Part shown: positions 54,503 through 62,385 of the stretch, piece by piece
Layout of the letters: each line of letters begins with the position of its first letter
Position numbering within the stretch: the stretch's first letter is position 1
NCBI RefSeq assembly: GCF_000982825.1
Contig: NZ_CP011048.1
Location: forward strand, 1 to 64,000
From: Cronobacter sakazakii
GTDB taxonomy: Bacteria; Pseudomonadota; Gammaproteobacteria; Enterobacterales; Enterobacteriaceae
Direction: 5' to 3'
Length of the DNA: 64,000 nucleotides
Made by a program: the position numbers and the translations under genes
Notes under the pieces: model-generated
Database searches by the model: none
The model's input: the letters and a program-made list of their open reading frames with translations, nothing else
What the model was told of the DNA's origin: nothing

Positions 54503-54537
54503 AACGGCGCAGGGGCTGCCTCCTGCGCCGTTTTTTT
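54503..54537. terminator. Bidirectional terminator between glgX and the autotransporter gene
   Basis: An 11-bp perfect stem (54503-54513 with 54522-54532) and 8-nt loop are followed by seven T residues on the plus strand and preceded by an A-run, so it can end transcripts from both converging genes. Confidence 0.9.
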
Positions 54538-54545
54538 ATGGCAGA

Positions 54546-57485
54546 TTAAAACGCCACGTTCATGCGCGCCATGATGGTCTGGGCGCGTGAACCTCTGTCA
54601 TCCAGCCCCAGCGTACCCTGATACGCAAGCCCAGGCGTGACGCCATTCGGTAGCGCCATATCAAGCCCGACGCCAAGCGCCAGCGTCTGGCGGTTTTGCT
54701 CATACAGCGACATGCGCCAGGTGTCATTGCCGGTATCGGCATACCCGACGCGCGCGCTGCCGGTGTCATTCATCAGGCGTGAATACTCCACGCGGCTTTG
54801 CAGACGAAAATCGCCCCAGCTTACCGGTACACGGTGTTCGGCGCGCAGGCCCGCGCTGCCCGTCACCTGTGAAAAACGCTGCGGCGCGAACGCCAGGTTA
54901 TACATGCCCGCGTCCGATTCGCTGTAGCTCTCCAGATGCGTCTGTGAAACCTGCACGCGGCCATACGGCGAGACGAGACTCTGCGGCAGGCGGAATTCGT
55001 AGCCGGAGGTCAGCGCGCCAAAGACCTGGCTGCCGGCGCGGCTGCCGCGCGCATACACATCTGTTTCACTCACGTGGCGTTTGCTGTCGAAATCGAGGCG
55101 GCTGTAACCTAACAGCCCGTCGACGAAAACCGCGTCCGGGTGATAGCTCGCATAGAGCGCGGTGCTCAGTGAGCGGCCATTGCTGCGGGTGCCGGTGTCG
55201 CCGATATCGCTGACGTCGCGCCCGAACCCCATCCCCACGCCTGCCGTCACGGTGGGCGTGAAGCGGTAATCCACGCCGGTGCTGACGCCCACCAGCGTAT
55301 GGCTCAGGCGCATCGTGGCGTCTTTATCGCGCCCGAAATCGACATAGCCGCCCGTCCAGTAAGAGAGCCGCTGGCCAGGCGTCTGCGTGCCAAATGGCAG
55401 CGCGGGCGGCAGACTGTTCTGCGCATCCAGCTGCGCCTGCTGCTGAAGCGCGGCGTTCCAGAGATCGGTATCCAGCCCGCGTTCCGCCGGCGAGGTGGGC
55501 AGGGCGAAATGCACGCCATTCAGACTGGACGGTACGTCTTCGCTGCCGTGCAGCTGTTCAAGGCGATCGTTAAAGTTGCGGATTTGCGCGCGGGCGAAGT
55601 TCTGCGCCGCCTGGTATTGCGCGCTGACGGTGCCCGTCACGCTGGCGTCTTTCGACGGATCGGGGCGTGAGGCGATGGAGAACGTAATGGTCGCAGGCGG
55701 CGTGATGCCCGAAGCACTTAACAGCACATAGCGCAGTACAACGGTACCACTGGCCTGCGGCGCGGCGGTAAATGTCAGTTCGTAATCGCTACCCTGCGGC
55801 TGGATGCTGGCCGTGCCCTGGCGTTTATCCGGAGCTGTCAGCAGACGCGCACCGGTGAACGGGCCGCCGGTGGCACCGCGCGTGAGCGACACGCGGGTAA
55901 CGCGCCCGGCAGAGAGCGACGCGCTCTGATCCACCGCCTGTGCCGCCGCGGCGTTAATGTGCAGCGTGTAGGCCGCGTGAACCGTGGCGCCGTTCGCATC
56001 GGTGACTGACAGCGTAAAGGCGCTGTCGCCTGCCACGCCCGGCGTGCCTTTCAGGAGGCCGTCGGAGAAAGTGAGCCCTGCGGGTAGCGAGCCGCTCAGC
56101 TGCCAGCGATACGGCGCTGCGCCGCCGCTGACGGCGAAAGTTTGCGATAAGGCTGTGCCAACGGTGCCGGAGGGGAGCGTGCCCGCTGCTGGCGTCACCG
56201 CGAGCGTGGCGGCAGTCGGTGCGCCGTTCGATACCACCAGCGTATAGGTTACGGTACCGGAAACGCCGCTGGCATCCTGCGCGGTCAGCGAAATGCTGAA
56301 ACTGCCGGACGTGGTGGGCGTACCGGAGAGCACGCCGGTCGCGCTGTTGTGCGTGATACCTGCCGGCAGGCCATGCGCTGTCCAGGTATAAGGCGCTGTG
56401 CCGCCGGTGACGGAAACGTTCTGCGACCAGGCGCTGCCCACGGTGGCAGGCGCGAGTGCGCCGCTGGCGGGCGATATCGTCACGGCAGCGGGCGCGGTAA
56501 TGGTCAGCGATGCTGTGGCGTTCGCCGAGGTGCCCGCGCTGTTACTGGCGTTGTAGGTAAAACTGTCGCTGCCGCTATACCCGGCCAGCGGCGTGTACGT
56601 AACCGTCGTACCGGAAATCATCAGCGTGCCGTGCTGCGGCGCGCTAACCAGATTCACCGCCGTCGCGGTACCGCCGGAGAGCGTGAGCGCAATGGGGTTA
56701 TCCTGACTGTTGGACGCCACCTGCGCGCTGACGTTACCCGCCACGGGCGTCTGCTCGTTGCGCTGGATAACAACGCTGTAGTTTTTGGTGGTGCCATCTT
56801 CGGCGGTCACGACGATCGTGATGGTATTGGTACCCACGCTCAGGTTGACAGAGGGCGATGCGGAGCCGGAAGACACGACGTTGCCATTCACGGTGACGGT
56901 GGCGGCGGCGTGGGTGGTGACTGGCGTCAGCGTCACCGAGGAGACCGCGTAATCGACCGTCGCGTGGTAGCTGGTGTTGCTGGCTGAGAAGCCAGGCGAG
57001 AGCGCGCCGCCGGAAAACGAGAGCCCGCTCAGCGTGGCATCGGAGGAGAGCGTGACCGCCGCGGTACAGGAAATAGTCACCGGGCTGATAAAGCCGTTGG
57101 CCGTTGAGACTTTTAACCAGAGTCCGCCCGCCGTGAGCTGTGCGCCGGTCAGCGTGGTGCTGAAACTCCCCGCATTACCGTCGGAGCTGTAATGCACCAG
57201 ATAATGCTGCGAGAAGTCACGGGATTGCATGATGACGGTATCCGCATTCATCGGCAGGCCGCCTGTACCCGCGCCACTGTCGGTAAACGAGACGGTGAGG
57301 GTTTCATCTGCGCTGAAACTGCTGGCGTTGTACGTGCTGAGGCCGGAACTCACCGGGCTTGCCGCGTTCAGCGCCGTGCACGCGGTGGAAAGCGCGCGGG
57401 CAGGGGAGAGCGTCACTGCAAACAGCACGGCAAAAACAAAGAGGAAACAGACCGCTTTCAGCAGCCCGGAAACGTGACGCGCCAT
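54546..57485 (-). CDS. Autotransporter with Ig-like passenger domains
   Basis: This type V secreted surface protein has 979 residues from the ATG at 57485 (AGGTG site). A signal peptide (AVCFLFVFAVLFAVTLSPARA) is followed by a cadherin-like beta-sandwich region (LSSDATLSGLSFSGGALSPGF, the tail of which resembles Cadherin-like/Big domains), then a CshA/Big-type repeat (SQDNPIALTLSGG...YTPLAGYSGSDSFTY) and two putative-Ig repeats with GLPAGITHNSATGVLSGTPT and GSLPAGLTFSDGLLKGTPGV. A helical linker leads to a C-terminal barrel (SYWTGGYVDFGRDKD to the terminal MNVAF, ending in Phe). It is likely an adhesin or surface-display protein. No protease motif is seen. Confidence 0.88.
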   Translation of the reverse strand: MARHVSGLLKAVCFLFVFAVLFAVTLSPARALSTACTALNAASPVSSGLSTYNASSFSADETLTVSFTDSGAGTGGLPMNADTVIMQSRDFSQHYLVHYSSDGNAGSFSTTLTGAQLTAGGLWLKVSTANGFISPVTISCTAAVTLSSDATLSGLSFSGGALSPGFSASNTSYHATVDYAVSSVTLTPVTTHAAATVTVNGNVVSSGSASPSVNLSVGTNTITIVVTAEDGTTKNYSVVIQRNEQTPVAGNVSAQVASNSQDNPIALTLSGGTATAVNLVSAPQHGTLMISGTTVTYTPLAGYSGSDSFTYNASNSAGTSANATASLTITAPAAVTISPASGALAPATVGSAWSQNVSVTGGTAPYTWTAHGLPAGITHNSATGVLSGTPTTSGSFSISLTAQDASGVSGTVTYTLVVSNGAPTAATLAVTPAAGTLPSGTVGTALSQTFAVSGGAAPYRWQLSGSLPAGLTFSDGLLKGTPGVAGDSAFTLSVTDANGATVHAAYTLHINAAAAQAVDQSASLSAGRVTRVSLTRGATGGPFTGARLLTAPDKRQGTASIQPQGSDYELTFTAAPQASGTVVLRYVLLSASGITPPATITFSIASRPDPSKDASVTGTVSAQYQAAQNFARAQIRNFNDRLEQLHGSEDVPSSLNGVHFALPTSPAERGLDTDLWNAALQQQAQLDAQNSLPPALPFGTQTPGQRLSYWTGGYVDFGRDKDATMRLSHTLVGVSTGVDYRFTPTVTAGVGMGFGRDVSDIGDTGTRSNGRSLSTALYASYHPDAVFVDGLLGYSRLDFDSKRHVSETDVYARGSRAGSQVFGALTSGYEFRLPQSLVSPYGRVQVSQTHLESYSESDAGMYNLAFAPQRFSQVTGSAGLRAEHRVPVSWGDFRLQSRVEYSRLMNDTGSARVGYADTGNDTWRMSLYEQNRQTLALGVGLDMALPNGVTPGLAYQGTLGLDDRGSRAQTIMARMNVAF

Positions 57486-57609
57486 CAATCACCTGCCGTG
57501 AAATTATTAAAATGACTGGATTATCACGCAGCGTAACATTGCGCAGGCGGCAGCGATGGGCCGATATAACGGGGTTTTCGGGGATAATTAGCGGCGTAGG
57601 CGCAGGCGA

Positions 57610-57777
57610 TTATTCGTGCTCTTTGGGCTGTTCGTCTTTTTTCAGCGGATCGCCCTCGGGCATACGAAACAGCGGCTTGTGTTTGAGCGAAGGAATGGCG
57701 TTTCTCCCCTCCGGCGGCGGATTACGGGTTGGCCAGTACAAAATAAGATCGGAAATCAGTTCCAGCAGATAATGCAT
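57610..57777 (-). CDS. Small conserved-looking protein, 55 residues
   Basis: A short frame of 55 residues starts at an ATG with a GGAGGG ribosome site 5 bp away. It has a hydrophobic/amphipathic N-terminus (MHYLLELISDLILYWPTRN), a proline-rich centre (PPPEGRNAIPSL) and a charged tail (GDPLKKDEQPKEHE). Codon use matches the surrounding genes. I do not recognise the family. It lies between the autotransporter start and roxA, about 120 bp upstream of the former and in the same direction. Membrane-peripheral location is a guess. Confidence 0.6.
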   Translation of the reverse strand: MHYLLELISDLILYWPTRNPPPEGRNAIPSLKHKPLFRMPEGDPLKKDEQPKEHE

Positions 57778-57925
57778 AAGCCCTCCGGCGGTAAACAGCA
57801 GTACGCATCATAGCGAAAAACAGGGCGCATTGATAATGCGCAGGGGCGGCGCTTGACCCATGACAAGGCGCTGAACCACCCGGCCTTCTTATAATCGCGC
57901 CCTCAATCCTTACTGGTGTGATGCT

Positions 57926-59047
57926 ATGGCTTACCAACTCAATCTGAACTGGCCGGAATTTTTAGAAACCTACTGGCAGAAAAAACCTGTCGTACTGAAA
58001 CAGGCGTTTGCGAATTTTATTGACCCGATCACGCCGGACGAACTGGCCGGGCTTGCGATGGAGCCGGAGGTCGACAGCCGCCTGGTGAGCCATAAAAACG
58101 GTAAGTGGCACGCCAGTCACGGCCCGTTTGAACATTTCGACGGGCTGGGTGAAACCGGCTGGTCGCTGCTGGCGCAGGCGGTGAACCACTGGCACGCGCC
58201 CTCCGCCGAGCTGGTGCGTCCGTTTCGCGTGCTGCCGGACTGGCGTCTGGACGATTTAATGATTTCGTATTCCGTACCGGGCGGCGGCGTCGGCCCGCAT
58301 ATCGACCAGTACGACGTGTTTATTATTCAGGGCATGGGCCGCCGCCGCTGGCGCGTGGGCGACAAGCTGCCGATGCGTCAGTTCTGCCCGCATCCGGCGC
58401 TGCTGCATGTCGATCCGTTCGAGCCAATTATCGATGAAGATCTTGAACCGGGGGATATTCTCTATATTCCGCCCGGATTCCCGCATGACGGCTTCACCCA
58501 TGAAACGGCGCTGAATTACTCCGTCGGTTTCCGGGGGCCGAACGGGCGCGATTTAATCAGCAGCTTTGCGGACTACGCGCTGGAAAACGATCTGGGCGGC
58601 GAGCACTACAGCGACCCGGATCTGACCTGCCGCGACCATCCGGGCCGCGTCGAGGCGTATGAGCTTGAGCGTATTCGCCAGATGATGATTGAGATGATGA
58701 ACCAGCCGGAAGATTTCACCCTCTGGTTTGGATCGTTCGTCACCACGCCGCGCCACGAACTGGATATTGCGCCTGCCGAACCGCCGTACACCGCTGAAGA
58801 GGTGCGCGAGGCGCTGCTGGGCGGCGAAACGCTGACGCGCCTCTCTGGCCTGCGGGTGCTGAACGTCAGCGGCGGCTTTTTCATTAACAGCGAGCCGTAT
58901 GAGACCGTCGACCCGCGCGCGGCAGATGCGCTGTGCCGTTATACCGCTCTCAGCCAGCATGAACTTGGTGACGCGCTGCATCACCCCGCATTTATGGAAG
59001 AACTGACCGAGCTGATAAATCAGGGCTACTGGTTCTTTGACGAATAA
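57926..59047 (+). CDS. roxA: RoxA/YcfD-type 50S ribosomal protein L16 arginine hydroxylase
   Basis: This 373-residue Fe(II)/2-oxoglutarate-dependent JmjC/cupin oxygenase has the same length as E. coli RoxA and clearly similar sequence throughout; that enzyme hydroxylates an arginine of ribosomal protein L16. The metal ligands are visible: GVGPHIDQYDVF provides His and Asp, and PPGFPHDG provides the second His. GRRRWRVGDKL and LNYSVGFRGPN (2-oxoglutarate region) are also conserved, and the C-terminal dimer/winged-helix part ends GYWFFDE. In E. coli the gene lies by phoPQ; here it is next to an autotransporter and IS1, so it is either a mobile second copy or a relocated gene. A hairpin terminator follows and abuts IS1. 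Confidence 0.92.
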   Translation: MAYQLNLNWPEFLETYWQKKPVVLKQAFANFIDPITPDELAGLAMEPEVDSRLVSHKNGKWHASHGPFEHFDGLGETGWSLLAQAVNHWHAPSAELVRPFRVLPDWRLDDLMISYSVPGGGVGPHIDQYDVFIIQGMGRRRWRVGDKLPMRQFCPHPALLHVDPFEPIIDEDLEPGDILYIPPGFPHDGFTHETALNYSVGFRGPNGRDLISSFADYALENDLGGEHYSDPDLTCRDHPGRVEAYELERIRQMMIEMMNQPEDFTLWFGSFVTTPRHELDIAPAEPPYTAEEVREALLGGETLTRLSGLRVLNVSGGFFINSEPYETVDPRAADALCRYTALSQHELGDALHHPAFMEELTELINQGYWFFDE

Positions 59048-59058
59048 ACGGCTGGCGC

Positions 59059-59088
59059 ACGGCCTTCATTTCTCATGAAGGCCGTTTT
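59059..59088 (+). terminator. Terminator of roxA, cut at its T-tract by IS1
   Basis: An 11-bp stem (ACGGCCTTCAT 59059-59069 with 59075-59085) is followed by TTTT ending at 59088. IS1 begins at 59089, so the insertion lies directly against the T-run. Confidence 0.8.
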
Positions 59089-59103
59089 GGTAATGACTCC
59101 AAC

Positions 59104-59607
59104 TTATTGATAGTGTTTTATGTTCAGATAATGCCCGATGACTTTGTCATGCAGCTCCACCGATTTTGAGAACGACAGCGACTTCCGTCCCAGCCGTGCC
59201 AGGTGCTGCCTCAGATTCAGGTTATGCCGCTCAATTCGCTGCGTATATCGCTTGCTGATTACGTGCAGCTTTCCCTTCAGGCGGGATTCATACAGCGGCC
59301 AGCCATCCGTCATCCATATCACCACGTCAAAGGGTGACAGCAGGCTCATAAGACGCCCCAGCGTCGCCATAGTGCGTTCACCGAATACGTGCGCAACAAC
59401 CGTCTTCCGGAGCCTGTCATACGCGTAAAACAGCCAGCGCTGGCGCGATTTAGCCCCGACGTATCCCCACTGTTCGTCCATTTCCGCGCAGACGATGACG
59501 TCACTGCCCGGCTGTATGCGCGAGGTTACCGACTGCGGCCTGAGTTTTTTAAATGGCGGAAAATCGTGTTGAGGCCAACGCCCATAATGCGGGCGGTTGC
59601 CCGGCAT
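59104..59607 (-). CDS. insB: IS1 transposase catalytic part InsB (right copy)
   Basis: Identical in encoded protein to the copy at 9104-9607, with the DDE-type catalytic segments and the A6C frameshift heptamer (59544-59550) intact. Potentially active. Confidence 0.95.
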   Translation of the reverse strand: MPGNRPHYGRWPQHDFPPFKKLRPQSVTSRIQPGSDVIVCAEMDEQWGYVGAKSRQRWLFYAYDRLRKTVVAHVFGERTMATLGRLMSLLSPFDVVIWMTDGWPLYESRLKGKLHVISKRYTQRIERHNLNLRQHLARLGRKSLSFSKSVELHDKVIGHYLNIKHYQ

Positions 59608-59801
59608 CCAACGCCATTCATGGCCATATCAATGATTTTCTGGTGCGTACCGGGTTGAGAAGCGGTGTAAGTGAACTGCAGTTGCCATGTTTTACGGCAG
59701 TGAGAGCAGAGATAGCGCTGATGTCCGGCGGTGCTTTTGCCGTTACGCACCACCCCGTCAGTAGCTGAACAGGAGGGACAGCTGATAGAAACAGAAGCCA
59801 C
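59526..59801 (-). CDS. insA: IS1 regulator InsA (right copy)
   Basis: Same 91-residue protein as at 9526-9801, including the NTIF variant residue. Identity of both copies points to a recent duplication or to recombination between them. Confidence 0.95.
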   Translation of the reverse strand: MASVSISCPSCSATDGVVRNGKSTAGHQRYLCSHCRKTWQLQFTYTASQPGTHQKIIDMAMNGVGCRATARIMGVGLNTIFRHLKNSGRSR

Positions 59802-59856
59802 TGGAGCACCTCAAAAACACCATCATACACTAAATCAGTAAGTTGGCAGCATCACC

Positions 59857-60244
59857 TGACTGGAGTAAAGTGAGTTTACGGGTGATGATAGATGCGGCGA
59901 AGGAGGCCGGTGTTGATATCAAGGAGATTGAACCGACAAATGAAGAACTCAGCTTGCCATCTGAACTTGAATTATTAAGCCAAAAAGCAATTTTCCAAGG
60001 CATTAATATTAGAAACGGCGGTATTGCTATTCCCTATACTTCAGCTGAACTTCAGTTAATTGGAAAATATATCCATTGTTCCGCAAACTGGAATCCCGTT
60101 GAGTTCAAAACGGTCTGGCTCGATGGCAAAGAAATTAAAAGAATCTATGGTGCTGTGAACGCAGTTGAATTAATTGGTTTCCTCAGCCGTCCGGATACCG
60201 GCTGGACGCGCGCAGTTTGGAATATGAACGGAGATAAAGCATGA
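59857..60244 (+). pseudogene. 3' remnant of an unknown T6SS-associated gene, truncated by IS1
   Basis: About 128 codons remain of a gene whose start was removed by IS1; the open frame continues into the IS1 end through a TTG at 59843. The surviving part reads like a soluble protein (VSLRVMIDAAKEAGVDIKEI, EIKRIYGAVNAVELIGFLSR). I do not recognise it. Its stop overlaps the next gene by 4 bp (ATGA), so the two were once co-translated. The moderate AT-richness equals that of the following genes. It may be an effector or accessory protein of the T6SS cluster. Confidence 0.65.
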
Positions 60245-60888
60245 AGCTGTCCATAACCTTTCTGTCAGCATTATTACTGACAGCCTGCAACAGGGTGTCG
60301 TCTGCGGACGAGCAGGGTGAAATAAAAGCGCCTTTTGATGAGTGGTACTTCACCTTTACCACGCCCCGGGCGCTGCCGGCGCAGGTTACGCTGGTAAAAA
60401 TGCTCGACATCAACGGATACGCCAAGGTTTTCCGCACGATAGACCAGCCCCAGGGCAGCAGCGTGGGAAGCTGGGATCAGTATGCAGGGTTGGGGCCATC
60501 TCCTTTTAACCAGGCCCCCTCACCGCCGACTATCATGATTTTCTGCTGGGATTCGATCATTGACAAGAAAGTGTACGAGACCACGCTGCTGTTCGCGCCC
60601 GAAACCTGGCATAAAATGCTGAGCACGGAAAAAAGTAACTACAGCCCGAAAGAGACCTATTACTTTCAGTATATGGTTATCGGCCTTGCGCCGGAAGGCA
60701 AAGTCCGGGTGTGGCTGAATAATAATGGCCATCCTAACCTTGAGCAAACGAAGACGGAGATTACAACCCTGTCAGGGAAAGATCTCAATATGTGTAAGGG
60801 AGTTACGGGAAGTGATTTTTCCAAAGGTTATAGCAATACTACTAAAAATTTTATAAAAGGGAAAACCTATCCCTACGGAAACTGGTGA
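60241..60888 (+). CDS. DUF2931-like lipoprotein
   Basis: This is a 215-residue secreted lipoprotein with signal peptide LSITFLSALLLTAC and the acylated cysteine at residue 16. The following EWYFTFTTPRALPAQVTLVKMLD and repeated WD/WH motifs, and the aromatic-rich body (YYFQYMVIGLAPEGKVRVWLN), fit the DUF2931 family, frequent next to T6SS effector genes in enterobacteria. A periplasmic immunity role is therefore possible but unproven. The first codons overlap the truncated upstream gene. PAAR follows about 70 bp downstream. Confidence 0.65.
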   Translation: MKLSITFLSALLLTACNRVSSADEQGEIKAPFDEWYFTFTTPRALPAQVTLVKMLDINGYAKVFRTIDQPQGSSVGSWDQYAGLGPSPFNQAPSPPTIMIFCWDSIIDKKVYETTLLFAPETWHKMLSTEKSNYSPKETYYFQYMVIGLAPEGKVRVWLNNNGHPNLEQTKTEITTLSGKDLNMCKGVTGSDFSKGYSNTTKNFIKGKTYPYGNW

Positions 60889-60957
60889 GCTAACAGTTAT
60901 TTATTCGGCCTAAATTAAATTCTGTATTCTTTTCCTGCTAATAAACGGAGAATAAAA

Positions 60958-61224
60958 TTGTCAAAAGGATTCGTCGTGCTGGGCGATAAAACTACGCATG
61001 GCGGCGTGGTGATTTCTTCCTCTTCAACTATGGTAGTCAATGGGCGAATTGTGGCGCTGGTAGGAGATAAAGTAAGCTGCCCGGTTCCAGGGCATGGTAC
61101 GAATAAAATTATTGAAGGCTCGCTAGAGTGGATTTCAGATGGCAAGGCTATTGTAGTTAATGGATGTCGGTGTGAATGTGGCTGCCAGGTTATTTCTGCT
61201 GCCTCGGAATGTTCAATAGGATGA
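60958..61224 (+). CDS. PAAR-domain protein of the type VI secretion system
   Basis: This 88-residue PAAR protein should cap the VgrG spike tip and help carry effectors. It starts at TTG behind a GGAG site. The pattern VVLGDKTTHGGVVISSSSTM, NGRIVALVGDKVSCPVPGHG and DGKAIVVNGCRCECGCQVIS gives the repeated beta-hairpins with His/Cys zinc ligands. It has no C-terminal toxin extension. It is followed 3 bp later by the next gene, so an operon is likely. Confidence 0.88.
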   Translation: MSKGFVVLGDKTTHGGVVISSSSTMVVNGRIVALVGDKVSCPVPGHGTNKIIEGSLEWISDGKAIVVNGCRCECGCQVISAASECSIG

Positions 61225-61227
61225 GTA

Positions 61228-62385
61228 ATGAGCTGGGAAAGGAAGAACGCTGTTGTAACTGAGTTGCCTCCGGCACCATCATTATATCGATGGCTGTGCA
61301 CAGGCGTTTTAGCATTCATCATGGGAGCATTATTATTTGTACTTCATGTGTCCAGTAGAATAAATGTGTTATCAGCGATTAATATCTGGGCGGTTTCTTT
61401 TTTACCCATCTTAGCCTGGTTTTTGATCTTTTTTGTCAGATGCTATTTACGCCTGCGGGAGGTAAAACAGCATCTTTTTTTGCAGAAAGAAGCGCAATAC
61501 AGTCAGCAACAATGGACGCAGTGGGCTGAGCGCTATGTAGCTATTTTAGCCAGCGCTGTCATGCTGCCCGACCATTTTTCTGCCCGCGATTTTGGGACAG
61601 AGCGTGTGCAACAATACGGACTTTCTCGCAGATTAATTTCTCCTGTCGGTAAGAAGAGAGATGATATCAGTACCCTCAGATTACTGATCGGTGCTGTAGA
61701 AAATGAGCTGCGGGATGTTTCTGCAAAGTTGCCATTGCAAATTACGATAGTGAGTGATTGTCCTTATGATCGGTTGGCGGATGATTTCTTCACTGTCTGG
61801 CATGAATATCTGACTCAACCAATTACCCCTGAAAATTGGCGAATTACAGCTTCACTCTCTTTTTCGGCCGTGGAAGAACGACTAAAAAAAACAGAGCTGG
61901 CGGCTGAATTAATTCTTGTGATGCAACTCAGCGGAGAAGAAAACTATTCCGATGGTTTGGCGGCGCTGTTGCTGGCAAGTGATGATGTAGTGCGCAATTG
62001 CGGTATGCCATACCCCACGCGCTTACTCAGACCCATGCAGCTCGATATAACCCGCTTTGACACTGAGCTCAATGTGTTTCTCCAGACACAGACCACCGCA
62101 TGTCGAACAAAAAAAATTATTGGCGATGCAAAAAGCTGGAGTGATTATTTTGCTGCGCTGATCACTGGCGGTAACACTTTTGGCGCAACATGGAAACCGG
62201 AAGAAAATGAACTGCTGGAGAAATGGTGTGGTAAGCCAGGACCATTCTCGCCGTGGCTTTTAACAGCACTTGCTGCTGATTGGGTGAAGTTGCATAACTA
62301 TCCTGTATTGGCGCTATTTTCGCATGAGCAGGACTATTTTATTAGTTCATTAACTCCAGGGAGCGGAGATGAAGATACCAGGTAA
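61228..62385 (+). CDS. T6SS-associated membrane protein of unknown function
   Basis: This 385-residue inner-membrane protein has two N-terminal helices (about 24-42 and 52-70) and a large, presumably cytoplasmic, C-terminal part without a motif I can name. It is encoded between a PAAR gene and a TssM/IcmF-like gene, with 3 bp to the first and a 17-bp overlap with the second. The context suggests an accessory of that IcmF-like protein. Moderately AT-rich like its neighbours. The function is not inferable from the sequence. Confidence 0.7.
   Translation: MSWERKNAVVTELPPAPSLYRWLCTGVLAFIMGALLFVLHVSSRINVLSAINIWAVSFLPILAWFLIFFVRCYLRLREVKQHLFLQKEAQYSQQQWTQWAERYVAILASAVMLPDHFSARDFGTERVQQYGLSRRLISPVGKKRDDISTLRLLIGAVENELRDVSAKLPLQITIVSDCPYDRLADDFFTVWHEYLTQPITPENWRITASLSFSAVEERLKKTELAAELILVMQLSGEENYSDGLAALLLASDDVVRNCGMPYPTRLLRPMQLDITRFDTELNVFLQTQTTACRTKKIIGDAKSWSDYFAALITGGNTFGATWKPEENELLEKWCGKPGPFSPWLLTALAADWVKLHNYPVLALFSHEQDYFISSLTPGSGDEDTR

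Larger units (their letters stand above)
59089..59856 (-). mobile_element. IS1 (right copy), complete, 768 bp
   Basis: This copy has the same sequence and orientation as 9089-9856, start to start exactly 50,000 bp. Its flanks GGCCGTTTT and TGACTGGAG share no 8-9-bp repeat with each other or with the flanks of the left copy. The insertion truncates the 5' part of the gene that follows. Confidence 0.97.

Noticed and set aside
52411..54504. Long antisense frame of nearly 700 codons opposite glgX
   Set aside because: It is the complement of a highly conserved GH13 gene with GC-rich third positions, which routinely leaves an open antisense frame; the product is low-complexity and matches nothing I know.
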